A stretch of DNA of 64,000 nt from assembly GCA_017562135.1 (NCBI GenBank), contig QEYB01000963.1:1-64000 (forward strand), in the 5' to 3' direction. Below are positions 36,301 through 47,929 of the stretch, one piece after another. Each line of letters begins with the position of its first letter. The stretch's first letter is position 1. The position numbers were made by a program, and so were the translations under genes. This DNA is from Dipylidium caninum (lineage: Eukaryota; Platyhelminthes; Cestoda; Cyclophyllidea; Dipylidiidae). Under the pieces are notes generated by a model. That model saw only the letters and a list, made by a program, of their open reading frames with translations, was not told where the DNA came from and made no database searches.

Positions 36301-39300
36301 GTGACAGTGTTCACTAATAGGCCTGATCCTGAAAAGAAGGGAGGAAGGGGGTAGGGCAGAGTATCTCTGGCGTTTAGGCTGGGTCCGAGTTGGATCAAGG
36401 CTGAGTGAGGCGATAGGATGGAACAAAGCGAATCCTCCTACGTTTTATGGCAAGTTGCCAGCGGTGAGCACCGCAAAAAAAAGTAAAATTGCATTTGTTC
36501 TTCCATCTAGCTTGAAAGCCATGTGTAACTTCGCAAAAAATTGACGCCAACCGATTCCAAATCACCTTATCTTCCCTTTCAACTTCACACTAAACTGTAT
36601 ATTTCAGTGCCCCGAGGGAAGTGGCCACATCCACCATGCAATGGAAACAGGGGAGAGAATCTAAGCAATCAAAGAGAGGTGCAACTTTGTTAGTCTGCTA
36701 CCTGATCTGACAGGTAAGCGGATCTCCGTGAATCGGAGTTGCCACTGTACTTTAGAATAGAGCGCCTCCGTCCTCAAGTGGCCTCCTCCGCCTTCATTTA
36801 AAGTGCAACCTCGTGCGACTCTGATTTTCCCGCTGAATATTTTAACTCAGAAGTTGCCTAGTCTCCAACGAAATTTGGCTCAGCCTTTAGCAAAAAGTGG
36901 ATTCGCCAGCGGGACACGCCACCCAGAAGTGACGCAGCCTCACAGTCGAAAGCGCTCGAGCATGCTAATGAGAGTGTGTGTGCCGCCACCCAGCAGCAGT
37001 GAAAGTAAACACTGGTGATGCAGTTCACGGAAAGCCGTGGAAGTGGTCGAAACTTTTCAAAGTGCTTTCGAATGTATTCGGAGCGAGATCACTAGTGATG
37101 ATATATTTTAGTCGTCGACCAACCACCTTGAGAATTGGTTTTGCCTCGCATCCCATCCCCCCCCCCCCCCCCCCTCCGAAGGCGCCATTTCACCTCCGGC
37201 TCAAAGGAGGACGAGGGAATGTGGACTGCGGCCTACGATGGACAGATCGTGGACGCAGGTAGTCAATAAACCCTCACACTTGCTGCAGACTTTGCTGTTC
37301 CCTTGCTGAGGAGTGAGGAGATTGTGGGAGAGCAAACTCACCCATGAGAAAACCGAGGCCCAAACCCTCATCGGGGCATTGAGGATCTCCGGTCGTAATG
37401 GCTGTAACAGCGCTGAAGACGTCCGTGGCTCCGTTGCCGAAAGCCAACAACGTAACACCCTTTTGCGCCGATATGGAAGAGTCAAGGAATGTAAGTAGTG
37501 AGAGAAACTGCGATCATTTTCGTTCGTGCGAGTCCTTTCAGTGAACTATCACTATTACTATTACTAGCGCCAAACATGTGTCTACTTAGGGTAGGCAGCA
37601 ACTAAAAATGTCTCTACGAAGTGAAATGACGTCTCAAAGGTCTTTCCCGCCACTCACAGCTTTGAAAAGTCTCCCTAATCCAACAAAAGTCCAGGCTCGC
37701 GTCAAAAGAAGCCTTCTGATAGCATTCTGTTCGGTCCTGAATAAGTATAGCGTTTCGGAGGATGAAACAGAGTGCTAAAAAAAGTGCAACCTCCCGAAGT
37801 GTGAAAAAGACACACCTTTCATTTCCGAGGCAGCATAATGTGCCTAGTAGTGGGAATAAGAGAAACTCGGTGACGTGTGACTGGCTTCTGTTACGTCCCC
37901 CACCCGAGGGATAACAGTGTGAGTTAAAGTAGTCTCAATGAGACTCGAAGGAAAGGATACAGCTAAGTTCTGGCTCATGTGCATCGAGCGCGCCAAAGCG
38001 ATGAGAGAGGGACTGAAGCTAAAATGGGAAAAAAGGGGCCATTAGGGTGTTTCCCTATGGCCTGGCTGAGATCCACAATCTGCCGTGGGAGTAGCGAAAG
38101 CTCAGTTTAATGCAGCTTCACTGCTATCGCGGAGAGGCAAGTGGTAGAAAATAAGTTGTATTGACTAAGGTGACATTCCCCGCCTCCGGGTGGACTTACA
38201 AGGAGTCGGCGATTACAGCGAAGGCTCCTAGCAGCGTGAACAACCAGAGAACCTGAAAAGGGAGATATGATTTCTCACGGTTGAGGAGAAAAGCGAAGGG
38301 TTACAGGGGTTATACTGTGGAGGAAACTCGGAGGCCAAGGCGAACTGAGGCTACATTTGCCCATAGTTTTAGAGGAAGGCACAGACCAGAAGGGGGAAGA
38401 TTCAAGTTCTCGAACGAGAGCCTCAAATTCCTTCGCAACCAAACTAGCCACCCACCCACTAATTGAATCTTCTTTCCCTTTCTCAAGGGCAAACAAGTTA
38501 TTCCGCACCCAATTTGAAACCATCACCCTGTGAATATCATATGTCACACTGAGTGGAAGATAGGCAGGAATGCGCATTTGATAGTACACTTGTGATGGAA
38601 TAGGTGGATATGCAAACGAATTCAAGTGTCGCGTGATGAATGATTTGTTTTCTATACATGCGAACCCTTCGTGACAACTTGTAGATAGGCCTCTCTGCGC
38701 ACCAAACGGAGAGAGAAAGAGAGAGTAGGCAGAGCTTAAAGAAAAAAACTACTTAGCCTCGACATTAATTCAATGCATGCAATTTGCACACGCCACCCAG
38801 TAAATCAGAACCTCGATGAACACCTCACCCCCGGCCCGCCCCGCCCGGCCCCACTCAACCCCATCTAGACTCTTCACTCGTCTTTTCACCTCCTCCAGCT
38901 GTCCGGCCGGGGAACCTTCAAAACAGCTCGGACTCATCTCCGTGAAATATAATTTCGCCGAATAAATAAACTCAGTTTTAATAACTTCAGAGAATGAAAA
39001 CAGCGTGAGGGGGGGGTCATCTCAGCTGCCAAGTGAAGGGTTCTCCCGGTAATCGACACCTTTAATCAGTGACATATGCAAGCGGAGGTTGGGGAGAACA
39101 AAGGCAGCAAGTCAACAGCTTCAGCAGGGAACGCTTTGGGTTCACGTCAACTTGTTTTGTACGCACAAAGTCCAAATAGTAGCGCTGTCACCTGTGGGAG
39201 ATAATCATGTTACTGACAGGGCTACTTCACTTTTTTGCTATTCCGATGACGCAGTAGCATGAAATATCAGCGCCTCTTATTGCCCACAATCGCTTTGAAA

Positions 39301-40885
39301 GTACATTGTTTCCGACAGCCTGTTAAAAGCGTTAAATCTCGTGAAGCTTCCGCAGGCGATTACTTAAAACCAGGCCTCAAAGTGGACTGCTAATGAGATG
39401 TGAAACCTCGTCTAATTGTGTGCATCGCACACCTAAAACGCCAAAGTGGAAGGAGAAGACCTGCTACTAGGGCGTTGGTGGCGGGAATCTGCAGAGCGTC
39501 TCCAGAATGACACCTTGTGATGAAATTACGTTAAGCAGAGAACACAGGAGCTTCCGCAGCACCCGAAAGGGGTCAACAATGCGTGGACAGTGAATGTGGC
39601 ACCAGGGGAAGCGTTTGCGAAACCCCTGACTCGCAGAGCAATACTAAAGCCATGTTTTTTATGAGTTGGCAATAGACTCGAGGGGCAACAGTAGGTGCAA
39701 TCAAACAAAATGACAGGAGTGCGGCGGCGAGGGGAGTTTTGGCGCCATTTTTTTCACTTGTGTTTGATTAGCCTCTCAAAAATTACTCAAACGCGTTTGG
39801 AAGTGGCAGCGTATTCCACTCGGATTGTTTTACGAACTGGGGATATGGTCGTGGGAAACTCCCGTGTCACCCAGTTAGCGATAATTTAAGAGTAAAGTTG
39901 CTGCCGTATCCCACCCCGATTTACGAAACATCTTTCGTCACGCGATAGGCTACAGGGTGTATGGGCTCGAATGTGCTGTTAAAGTATTACTATGTAGGAA
40001 GTGAGTTTAGGGAGTTTGGAAATCAGCGAAAAGGATGCCACCTGGATGTCCACGTCGTCCTCTGCGAAGACTTTATAATCGGCTGTTGGTGAACTTGGTG
40101 GGATCAAGAAGAAGGACAACACATCTGGACCTTCTTCCTTTCTCCCGGACTTATCAAAGCCTTAAACACTCAAACTAGCCGTTTCCCAGACTATGGCACT
40201 ATTGACAGACGCGGAGGCGGTGGCGTCTTTAAGGAAAATTGACAAGTTTGTGCGTACGAGCAGGGAAGTCTATGTGGTTTCCGTCCCTCTGAGGCACGTC
40301 CTCGTGTCTACTAGTAGTGAATAAAATAGATGCATTTGAGGCAAGATTGTACAATAAACTATACAATTGCAGGTGCCAGGATGGTACTGGTTTTGTAATT
40401 TGTACCTTCACGGAGTTTTAGAGCCAGCGTAACGCCATGTCTTCGAAAAGACTCAGGTCTGACGTCCAGCCAGCGAGGTGACTATGCAAAGAGAGGAGAA
40501 AACGTACCATAATAATGGTTGGCGCCGCAGGAGAGGAGAACTGGCAATACTGAAACTCGAGGTAGGAGATAAATCCAGAATCAAATCGACATTCGCGATA
40601 ATCGCGCGCGACTATGCACTTCTCCGCATATCCGGTGGCCTTTTTGAGGGCCTTACGACATATGGAGGAGTTGGGAGCATCGCCAGTCGGGAAAAAGGAT
40701 CTTGAGCCGCCCATGACGTAGGCGAAGCCAGACGGCGCGGTCGCAATTGTCGCGTGGATGCCTGATACTGTCAGAATACCGGCGAGAATTATGAAAAACA
40801 TCGACACAAACGACCTCGTCCCACGCCTCCTGAACCCCGAACACGACATCGATGCTGCTACAGCTGAACCCGTCCTTGGACCCAT
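27353..40885 (-). CDS. SLC8B1: Mitochondrial Na+/Ca2+(Li+) exchanger NCLX (SLC8B1), 13 exons, enlarged central loop
   Basis: NCLX exports matrix Ca2+ in exchange for Na+ or Li+ across the inner mitochondrial membrane. Minus-strand exons: 40885-40508, 38252-38200, 38018-37961, 37459-37342, 36328-36161, 34635-34279, 33672-33259 (3' end uncertain by a few nt), 32816-32781, 32392-32348, 31961-31056, 29453-29154, 27946-27798 and 27571-27353 (TAG). Phases join throughout, giving about 1066 residues; human has about 584. The ATG at 40885 directly follows an in-frame TAA. The arginine-containing N-terminus runs into a hydrophobic segment, then a Cys pattern typical of NCLX (CRFDSGFISYLEFQYC). The alpha-1 repeat is NLAGVTLLAFGNGATDVFSA; alpha-2 runs from ILGITVMALASSISD into GYPRIAFAACIGSPLFNLL. 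The family landmarks CPVEISEW and RPFIKDVLFYM are present. The added length is in the loop between the two halves (exons 6-10): Ser-rich, acidic and with a tetracysteine motif. The exon 3 donor (gtatcc) is weak. Confidence 0.94.
27798..29453 (-). other. NCLX alpha-2 repeat exons (exons 11-12)
   Basis: Exon 11 (29453-29154, 300 nt) carries three hydrophobic segments and ends in MALASSIS. After a phase-1 junction, exon 12 (27946-27798) continues DLMSNSLLAYNGYPRIAF and then ACIGSPLFNLLIGAG. In vertebrate NCLX the corresponding core reads, as I recall it, AWGNSIGD. The Ser and Asp are kept here, but the Gly-Asn pair reads Ala-Ser and the second Gly is Ser. Splice sites are clear (gtaagt donors, pyrimidine-rich acceptors). 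Confidence 0.88.
34279..34635 (-). other. NCLX exon 6 with a CX2CX6CX2C tetracysteine motif
   Basis: This 357-nt exon follows a transmembrane segment (GFIMLYLLYVVTTWVG) and enters the central loop. Residues RCATCLKSIKNCIICKR give four cysteines spaced CX2CX6CX2C within 14 residues, followed by a Thr/Ser-rich stretch and a charged end. I know of no such motif in vertebrate NCLX. It could bind a metal, form redox-sensitive pairs, be acylated near the membrane, or be neutral. The exon is symmetric (phase 1 at both ends). Confidence 0.8.
37157..37174 (+). repeat. Poly-C tract of 18
   Basis: A run of 18 C in NCLX intron 4. Such runs are often mis-sized in assemblies. It has no effect on the exon chain read here. 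Confidence 0.9.
37342..38018 (-). other. NCLX alpha-1 repeat exons (exons 3-4)
   Basis: Exon 3 (38018-37961) encodes FFSPSLIALARSMHMSQNLA and exon 4 (37459-37342) continues GVTLLAFGNGATDVFSAVTA. Together they form the first ion-binding alpha repeat of the exchanger. The family motif GNG-x-x-D is intact; the usual Pro before the Asp is Thr here. Exon 3 was found only by following phase and homology, because it is too short to show as an open frame. Its acceptor (attttag) is good, its donor (gtatcc) weak. Confidence 0.85.
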
Positions 40886-41191
40886 TTACCACGGCGGCAT
40901 CACAGAGTGTGGATCCGGCGGCAGGGTCGTCGAAGTTAAACGACACTAATGCACCAATGGTGCTATCGATGGTTGCTCCTAGCACCGTTGCTTTAAAACT
41001 GTGAGTACGCACACGCCACAGCGCACATGTGTGAGAGGTTATTACGACGTGTTAATGCGTGTGTGTGTGTATGCGTGAGTGCGTGTGCAATTTTTTTGTC
41101 TGTGTATGCATATCCTTGTGTGTATAAATTCTGGCCGTAGAGCGAGTAGCTGAGCACACCCTCCGCCTGCCTTCCACCCCCGTCTCCGTGA

Positions 41192-41215
41192 GTGTGTGTG
41201 TGTGTGTGTGTGTGT
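41192..41215 (+). repeat. GT dinucleotide microsatellite
   Basis: About twelve GT units, preceded at 41037-41090 by a broken GT/GCGTGT stretch. On the minus strand this is a CA repeat 150-330 nt upstream of the NCLX start, in its probable promoter or 5' UTR. Confidence 0.9.
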
Positions 41216-41330
41216 TTAGCGCGCTCGCGTGTGGAGGCGTGTGTGCGCCGTCTGGCCAATCAAAAGGTATTGGGGGGAAGAGGTGGGAGGGAAATCGTGA
41301 TTTATACTAACTGAAACGGCGTTCACCTCT

Positions 41331-41369
41331 CTTAGCGCCCACTTTTCTAGACTTATGAGTGGCGCTAAG
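41331..41369. repeat. Hairpin upstream of NCLX
   Basis: CTTAGCGCCCACT pairs with AGTGGCGCTAAG with one bulged C and a loop of about 14 nt. It lies some 450 nt upstream of the NCLX start codon on the minus strand and could fall in its promoter or leader. Confidence 0.55.
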
Positions 41370-42189
41370 AACTTGGATTTAAATCTGATTGGCCGATAGT
41401 TTGGTAAACCTCCCCCGTCCTCCCGCCCCGAATCCGGACGTTTGGGCCATGGAAAGACTAGCAGAAAAGTGCGATTTCATGGAAATGTAAGCATGGTAAT
41501 TTTTATTGTTATACACGTCGCACAATGGGCTGGTCGCTAAATCACATAGAAATAGATTGTGCATCAAGGGGAGACGCTGTCACTTACTCAAAGTGTGCTG
41601 CCACTAGCGTAATTGACTGACAACTAATTAAAATCACACAACTTCACGAAGAACTCCGATTACAGACAAGGCCGTCAGTGTGTGAGACCGTGGCAACAAG
41701 TCAATGTTCACCAATTTTCACCACTCGATTGGCAGCCACAAACAAACATACATGATGTCAATGTTAGCGAATGGGGAGGACTTCCCAGAGGCACGTTTGA
41801 CAGCCTCAAATAAAGGTGGGAGGGCGGGCGGAGTCAAAAAAAGTGACGGAGAAACTGGTGGGAACTATGAAACGGACATGAAATAAAAAGCCTAAATTTC
41901 ACGTTATTTACCATATTTAATCGAAATAACTTTTATTTGCATCTACGATTTTCTTCCGACGATGGGGCAAGCCATATGTGGCTTTTTGGGAAAATCTTCA
42001 TTCTTCGCCATCATTTATAATAACCTTTTAGTTACTGTGGTTTGTTGCCTCTTAAAAATTGGCGATAATTAGGAAAAGGTGATAATCGGTCGGTGAAATA
42101 TCGAATGATTATTCAGGATGTGGCAAAACTTCGTATTGTCGGAAAGTTAATTTGTCATTTCATCCGGTTGGGTTGGCACATACGAGTTT

Positions 42190-42570
42190 ACATTTTTCGT
42201 TATATATCGTACGTATATGTTTAACCACAGTCAGTTCCTTGTTCAAATCAAACTTCCCGAATAGTTCTGTGTGTGAATCGGACTTTACAGTCGTCGTCCC
42301 TAATTCCTCCGCCCCCTCAAAACGGCCAGGTTGCCATCCTCAGGGCGCCTTGACGATACTCAGAGGGAATCAACCTCGAGCACTTCCTCCATTAATGGAT
42401 CCACTTCCGAATGCCTCGTTAAAGTTTCTCGATGATTGTTAAGTTGCGCTATGATTCGATGTGTACTCATATAAGAAAAGTAGGTGTATATGGCGTTTTG
42501 TATCCATCTGGTTTCTTAAAAAAAACAAAATGAAAGTGGCATGCAAGCACGAAATAATTTAAGAAGTGAG
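42190..42570 (+). repeat. Dispersed direct repeat R3, copy A
   Basis: This segment aligns with 45910-46300 in the same orientation. Shared blocks include the GTCGTC start of a CCTTAAG/CCTAATTCCTCCG region, CTTGACGATA, GTTTCTCGA and TTGTTGAGCTG or TTGTTAAGTTG. On the minus strand both copies keep a short peptide pattern RETL-x3-SE-x-D. No terminal repeats were seen. Confidence 0.75.
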
Positions 42571-45500
42571 TAAGAAGAAAACAACTGAAATTTCTTAACA
42601 AAAATATTGAGCTCACGTTACAATGTGTTTTACAATCGCAGCTGAACAGAGATTAAACAGGAACTCCCGTTCCATAGTTTCAATGTAATAGCAACCGCTG
42701 CAGTCTTGTCGGCCTCCTGATTGTGGCCTGTGGGAACTATTCTAGACTTCAGGGACTGAGACGCTGAGATTTTTTTCTGACCAGAGACTACGTCAGCTGG
42801 CTAACGATTTCTCTGAAGTATTAGAACACAGGTAAATCCACCTTTCTGTTCCTGGCTACCGCGTATTCCTCCCCAAATGGGGGCATTTCCGAGTGACATG
42901 TAAGGAAGGCAAGGTTCGATCGTCTTCCTCAAATCACGAAGGAGATTGGTGGAAATGGACAGACCTTACTTACTTTCAACATGTTAAATAGCTGCCCCGC
43001 CCCGACCCCTTCCTAATGTCTTGTCGAATCTATTTTCTTAATATTATTACCTCCATCCGGATAATCTACGAGTTGAGGAGATGCCACACTGAAATTTAGT
43101 GAAGGACATCTCGAGCATCCGGTAAAAGGCTTGGTGGAATCTTCACACTCGTAAACATTTGCCCAGGGCAATGAGTGCCCAAACTGCATCAATCCATTGA
43201 GTAATCCAGACCTGACTCGATGCGATCTGCCCGTAGTGAGCCAACGTTTCACGGACCCACTCTCCCGTGTGTGATTGAGCATGCGACGAAAAAGATGGGA
43301 AAGATTGGAGGAACCCTCGGGCCCCAGTTACCGCCTTTAAGTTCATCATAGAGGTGAAGTCCGAACCCCTGAACGGCCACAACTACGTGATTTCTCTTCT
43401 AACCACGAATGCAAGATTTCGGGCTCTTAAAGATTTAAGTAAGATTTCATTTGGAGATTGAGAAGCTACGTCGTCTAACACTTTATACGATCCAATGACA
43501 AATACTGGCGGACCAAGTGGCAGTGGCAGCGATTCAAGCGGTGTTGGGTGTCAAGTAAACCACAATTAAGAAGCCAACGCAGTTCTCCCCAATCCTCACT
43601 CTGGCGGCTGTGCGGACCACCTTGTCAGGAATTAACTCTTCCTGTTGAGATTAAATGAACATTACTTTAGCCCTTAAACTCTCTCATGTGGCTTGAAACT
43701 CAAAGTCTAAGAGCATCGAGTGGTCTGAACAGACGGCAGACTCGTTCTAGTTTCTCAATGCCATTATTGCAAGTTGAAAGTTCCACATTAGGAAAAAGAC
43801 GGCCTCTAAAAAGTGAGAATATAGTGGACGAGGACCTCCTCCTTGGGTGGCGATTAGGACGAAACAAGCTATCGAGGCCTTCTGCCGAGAAGTCAAGCCC
43901 AAATTATGGCAGAAACGAAATTCCACGTAGAGACCTCCTCGATCACCTCTTTCCCGCTGTACTTCTCCAATCTTTCTCCACGAAGTCGCATACTTTCCTG
44001 GTGTGGGACAGGGGAAGCTGGAGATTTAGAGCTTAGAGTGACAGACCTCATGGTTACGTGGCGTAAAGTTAATCACATCTTCCCTGATGTGTGAGACACG
44101 AATGTTAGGTAATGCCACCTTCTTATCAAGGCCGCGGCCTCATTCTGATTGGCGCAAAAGGTATTCAGTCCTTAAGAATCAGAAACTCCCACTTCCAAAC
44201 CAGAGGGCAGAGGATCATGAACTGGAGACAAACGAATCCTTCTACAACGCTGAAAATCTCGGCATCCTAGAAGGGCAGCCTATCATCACGATCCACTCGG
44301 AGGGTCTTAACCTTCATTCTTCCTAAAAAATTCGATTCGTAACATACCAGGTCGCCGGATATCCACTTACCTACGGACTTCGCCGCCCAAACATTCAACC
44401 CACTCACCCGTCTACGTGGCCTTTAATTCGTTTTTGTCATAAGAATTCGGCAGAGAGTGAAGGATAGCTTTTAGGACCATAGAGCAAAAAAGTTTCACCC
44501 TAAGACCAGAAAGTATGTCAGGAGCCTCGATTAGTCTTGTACATGAAGCCCGCATCAACCCTCCGGAAGTCAAGAGAAGATAACACGGGAGGAAGTTCCA
44601 ATTATCTCCATGCCCCATTCCCCAATTTCGCAAGAAAAGGTCTTCTTCTGACGACAAGATCCTATCGCTAATTAAACCCGAAGCAAGCCAGTATTCACGT
44701 AAAAAGGGCAAGAGAGAGGAATAATCACCACTTTGCTGGTTAGGTGAATCTCGGGGAATGAAAATACCTGTTGGCCACCAGTGCAAATTGCTTTGAGCCA
44801 ATCAAAATGAAGGTGAGCGACTGAAGACAGCTGAGGCCTTTTATCCAATCACCTCGAGAACCATTTTCAACCAATCGTCTCTTTCCACATGCGGAGTTTA
44901 TGGCCACTGTAAGTATCGAAGGAAAATAAACACTAGACTGTGGGACAAAAGGCGAGGAGATTATGGAATAGTTGCGTAAGAGAGTTATTCTCAACATTTC
45001 CATCCCTCAGGTCAATCACAACACGTTGTAGAAGGCCAATTTAAAGCTGAGGATCGTCGGAGCGGTCGAGACTCCTAAGCTTAAATGGGGGAGAAGAAGG
45101 AAGGGGTGGATGAATCCAATCCAGAAAGGTGAGTTTCCTTCTCGCGGTGCAATTCTCTGTCGTTCAGCCTAATTCTTATCGGTAGATAAACCTGGGTCTG
45201 TTCAGCGGCTTTCTGAACCAATTTTTTTCGAGGACTGGGATTTCAACTTGGACTTTCACCATTTCACAGAGGCGATGCAAAGGGAGTAGCCTTCAAGCAA
45301 CTTGCTCTTACCTTAAAAGAACGCTCTGAGATATCGCCTTTTGGTGAGTAAAAGCCAGGCTATTACGACAAACCTGTCCAAATTGACCGACTATGGTGAG
45401 TTGCTTAGCGTAAAATAACAAAAAGTTGCTAGTGTTGGTATGTTCAAGGAGACTATTTATATCAACCACTGCCGCTCCACCGTTTTGCCGGTAATCGACG

Positions 45501-45909
45501 CCTGAGAAACATATTATTAGTGGCAACGGAGTTACCTTTTCTTTAGCCGAGTGTTTGTTTTATTTACCTTAAGACAAATCAATTAAAGGTGGCTGTGTGA
45601 ATTTGTCCGACTAATATGCAGAGTCGTCAAGGCCTAAAAGCCAGACTATCAAGCACTGGAGTTTCTTGACTTTTGATCAAGAAATTCTCTAAATTGCATC
45701 CGAGTGCATCACCAGATGATATAGAACTAGGATAGAGAACCTAAGCTACGTCTGAACATCAAATTGCACTAGTATCCCGGCGCACGCTACTTAAATGGAG
45801 AATAAGTAGTAAATATAATATGTATCAGAAAAGAATAATTCCCAAGCTCGTAGCCCCACGTTAGACGGGAGATTACTTAAGAGCCCATCTTCTCGCTTTT
45901 CCATTTACT

Positions 45910-46300
45910 GTACGCAGATGTTTTAACACAGCCGAAGCCGTATGGTCAGTTTTTCGTTTAGACCCAAGTCTCCGAGTAGTTCCGTGTGTGGTAAATCGGA
46001 GTCCACCATCGTCGTCCTTAAGTCCTCCGCGTCATCAACATGGACTGGTGGTCTTCCTCGAGGCGTCTTGACGATATTCAAATTATCAGAAGGAAATTGT
46101 TGGAACCAACATCGAGTTCTTTATTCATCGGTGAATCCATCTCCGAGGGCCCCATTAGTGTTTCTCGAAGCTTGTTGAGCTGTGCTATGCCTCAATTTGA
46201 ATTCATACAGGAAATGTAGGTATAAACCGTGTTTTGCTTCAATCTACTTTCGGCAGAAAATAAAAAACGTGACACAAACACGGAAAAATTCAAAGAACAA
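45910..46300 (+). repeat. Dispersed direct repeat R3, copy B
   Basis: Partner of 42190-42570, 3.7 kb away, direct orientation. Identity looks roughly 65-70 percent with small indels, so the duplication is old. Both copies lie upstream of NCLX and downstream of Ldb1. Confidence 0.75.
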
Positions 46301-46822
46301 AGCGCCTGTTTTGGGGTTTCCAACCTCATAATTGCCGCGGAGAGAGGCGAGGTAACAGCTCTTATTTAACATTCAGGAGTAAATATAGAAGGAAAAGAGG
46401 GTGGTAAATGATTTTCTAGGCGTTATTCATCAGAATTTCCATCATTCGACAGGTGGAGGATGGGAATGAGGATAAAAATGAGAAAATGGATGAGGTTAAA
46501 ATAGAATGCAACACTCGACTCCTCTTTATGGCGCTCAAATTCGCTAATAACCCCTTCTCCACCACATTACGAGGGCGATGATGAAGCCCAGACAGACAGG
46601 CGAAAAGAAAAAGGTTTGAGGAATCCTAAATTCTTCAAGTGGCATTCACTCCAACTTAATCTGGAAATCCAGTGGACAGATTGAGTCCACACACGCAAGA
46701 GAGCAGCAGTGAAACGAGAAAAAACACTGTCAGCCGAATCTATCTCGTGTGACCGGATAAGTAGGAAACAAAACTCCAGGCAGGGAGGGTGGTGAAGGGC
46801 CTGTGTTGGACAAGGGACTTAC

Positions 46823-46931
46823 CGAAGCCCCCAGGCCAGGTTACCGACTAGAAAGGGAGCCCCGATGACGATGCTGCTAACCGAGTTGGCTCTTGCAGTC
46901 TCAAGGCAGGTGTAACAAGTTGCCAGTTTTT
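46823..46931 (-). other. Orphan exon-like block, product unknown
   Basis: On the minus strand a pyrimidine-rich acceptor (tttcacccag) precedes 109 nt that stay open in one frame and end at a perfect gtaagt donor. The frame reads KLATCYTCLETARANS and then a hydrophobic stretch SSIVIGAPFLVGNLAWGL. It lies between the Ldb1 3' end and the NCLX first exon, in their shared orientation. Its 3' phase (2) could join an internal tcag acceptor in NCLX exon 1, giving a longer NCLX N-terminus, but no start exon was found. It could also be part of a separate small gene, or chance. Confidence 0.3.
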
Positions 46932-47422
46932 CTGGGTGAAAATGAGGACCTACACACTTCGATGTTAGGTCGCTTTCAACATAAGTAGACATGGACGGAC
47001 AAATCGAGTAAGGCGTGGAGCTCTTGTTCCACCTCTAATCGACTTCGGTACTTTTGAGGGAGAAGAAGGCCGCCCACCATAACTCCAGTTACCGCCTTCC
47101 ACAAGCCAAGAATACACTGGATCACACTGAAGCGCGAAAAAGCGCATTGTTCGATCAGGCAATCATAGGTTGAAGTGTTTTAACATGTGATTGACTGTCT
47201 AGAATATCAGATCGAAACACATCAACGCACCCGTGTCTTCCTGCGACTTTGGACGTAAAACAGGCTCAACCGGTTGACCCTAATATAAACGTCCAGTTTG
47301 AAAAACGCCTTCCCCTTCCTACTCTTCTTCCTTTGACCGGTCGGTCTCATCCGTTAGTGCCAGCTCTGCAGAAAATACTGTCAACAGGCAAAAGTTAGGT
47401 TCAATGCGACTACAAAATCAAC

Positions 47423-47428
47423 TTTATT
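47423..47428 (-). terminator. Candidate polyadenylation signal for Ldb1
   Basis: AATAAA on the minus strand lies about 500 nt beyond the Ldb1 stop at 47930, and I see no earlier copy. That gives a plausible 3' UTR length. It also places the orphan exon-like block at 46.8-46.9 kb outside the Ldb1 transcript. Confidence 0.4.
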
Positions 47429-47929
47429 TGCATGTAAACTCCGGTGGGTCACAAGTGAAGCAGAAGTTTTACAGACCGAGATTAAAACACGTCGTGCCGA
47501 TGCTTATAAACTCAACTCAAGGAGTTGCTGGTGTCGCCTCAATGCCGTAATTCTGTCCGACGCCTCGGTCACAAAAGAAGATACATGTGGATAGAAAGTG
47601 CACATGCATTACTTGCCATCGCGCTGAACACCGGCAACACCGTGATCGTTATCTGTACATAAACGACGATAAGAGTGTATCTCAGCTGTCGTGTCGTGTG
47701 GTGTATGTTCGGGCATGGGTGTCGTAGGAAGGTGGGGCGAGATTACAAAATGGATAAGTGGGAGGAGGAGGGGTAGAGCGAAAAAGGATAGAACGGGGGG
47801 GGGACTGGGGGACAACAGAAGGGCAACAAGGGTTACTCGTGACACCACACAATGATTGTCAGGCTGTACAAAGAGGAGAAGGCCGAGAGAGCAAGAATGG
47901 GAGGGGGGGAGGGGAGGGAGAAAGAGGAA

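Larger units (their letters stand above)
40886..47422. other. Intergenic stretch between NCLX and Ldb1
   Basis: Contains the GT repeat and hairpin near 41.2-41.4 kb, repeat R3 in two copies, and the orphan exon-like block at 46.8-46.9 kb. Minus-strand frames at 43.1-43.4 and 44.4-45.0 kb are open but unrecognised. The NCLX promoter should be in the lower part. Confidence 0.5.

Noticed and set aside
27353..40885. Assignment as a K+-dependent exchanger (NCKX/SLC24) or a plasma-membrane NCX
   Set aside because: The N-terminal Cys pattern, the CPVEI loop landmark, the alpha-1 GNG motif and the C-terminal segments match NCLX. NCX-type Calx-beta domains are absent.
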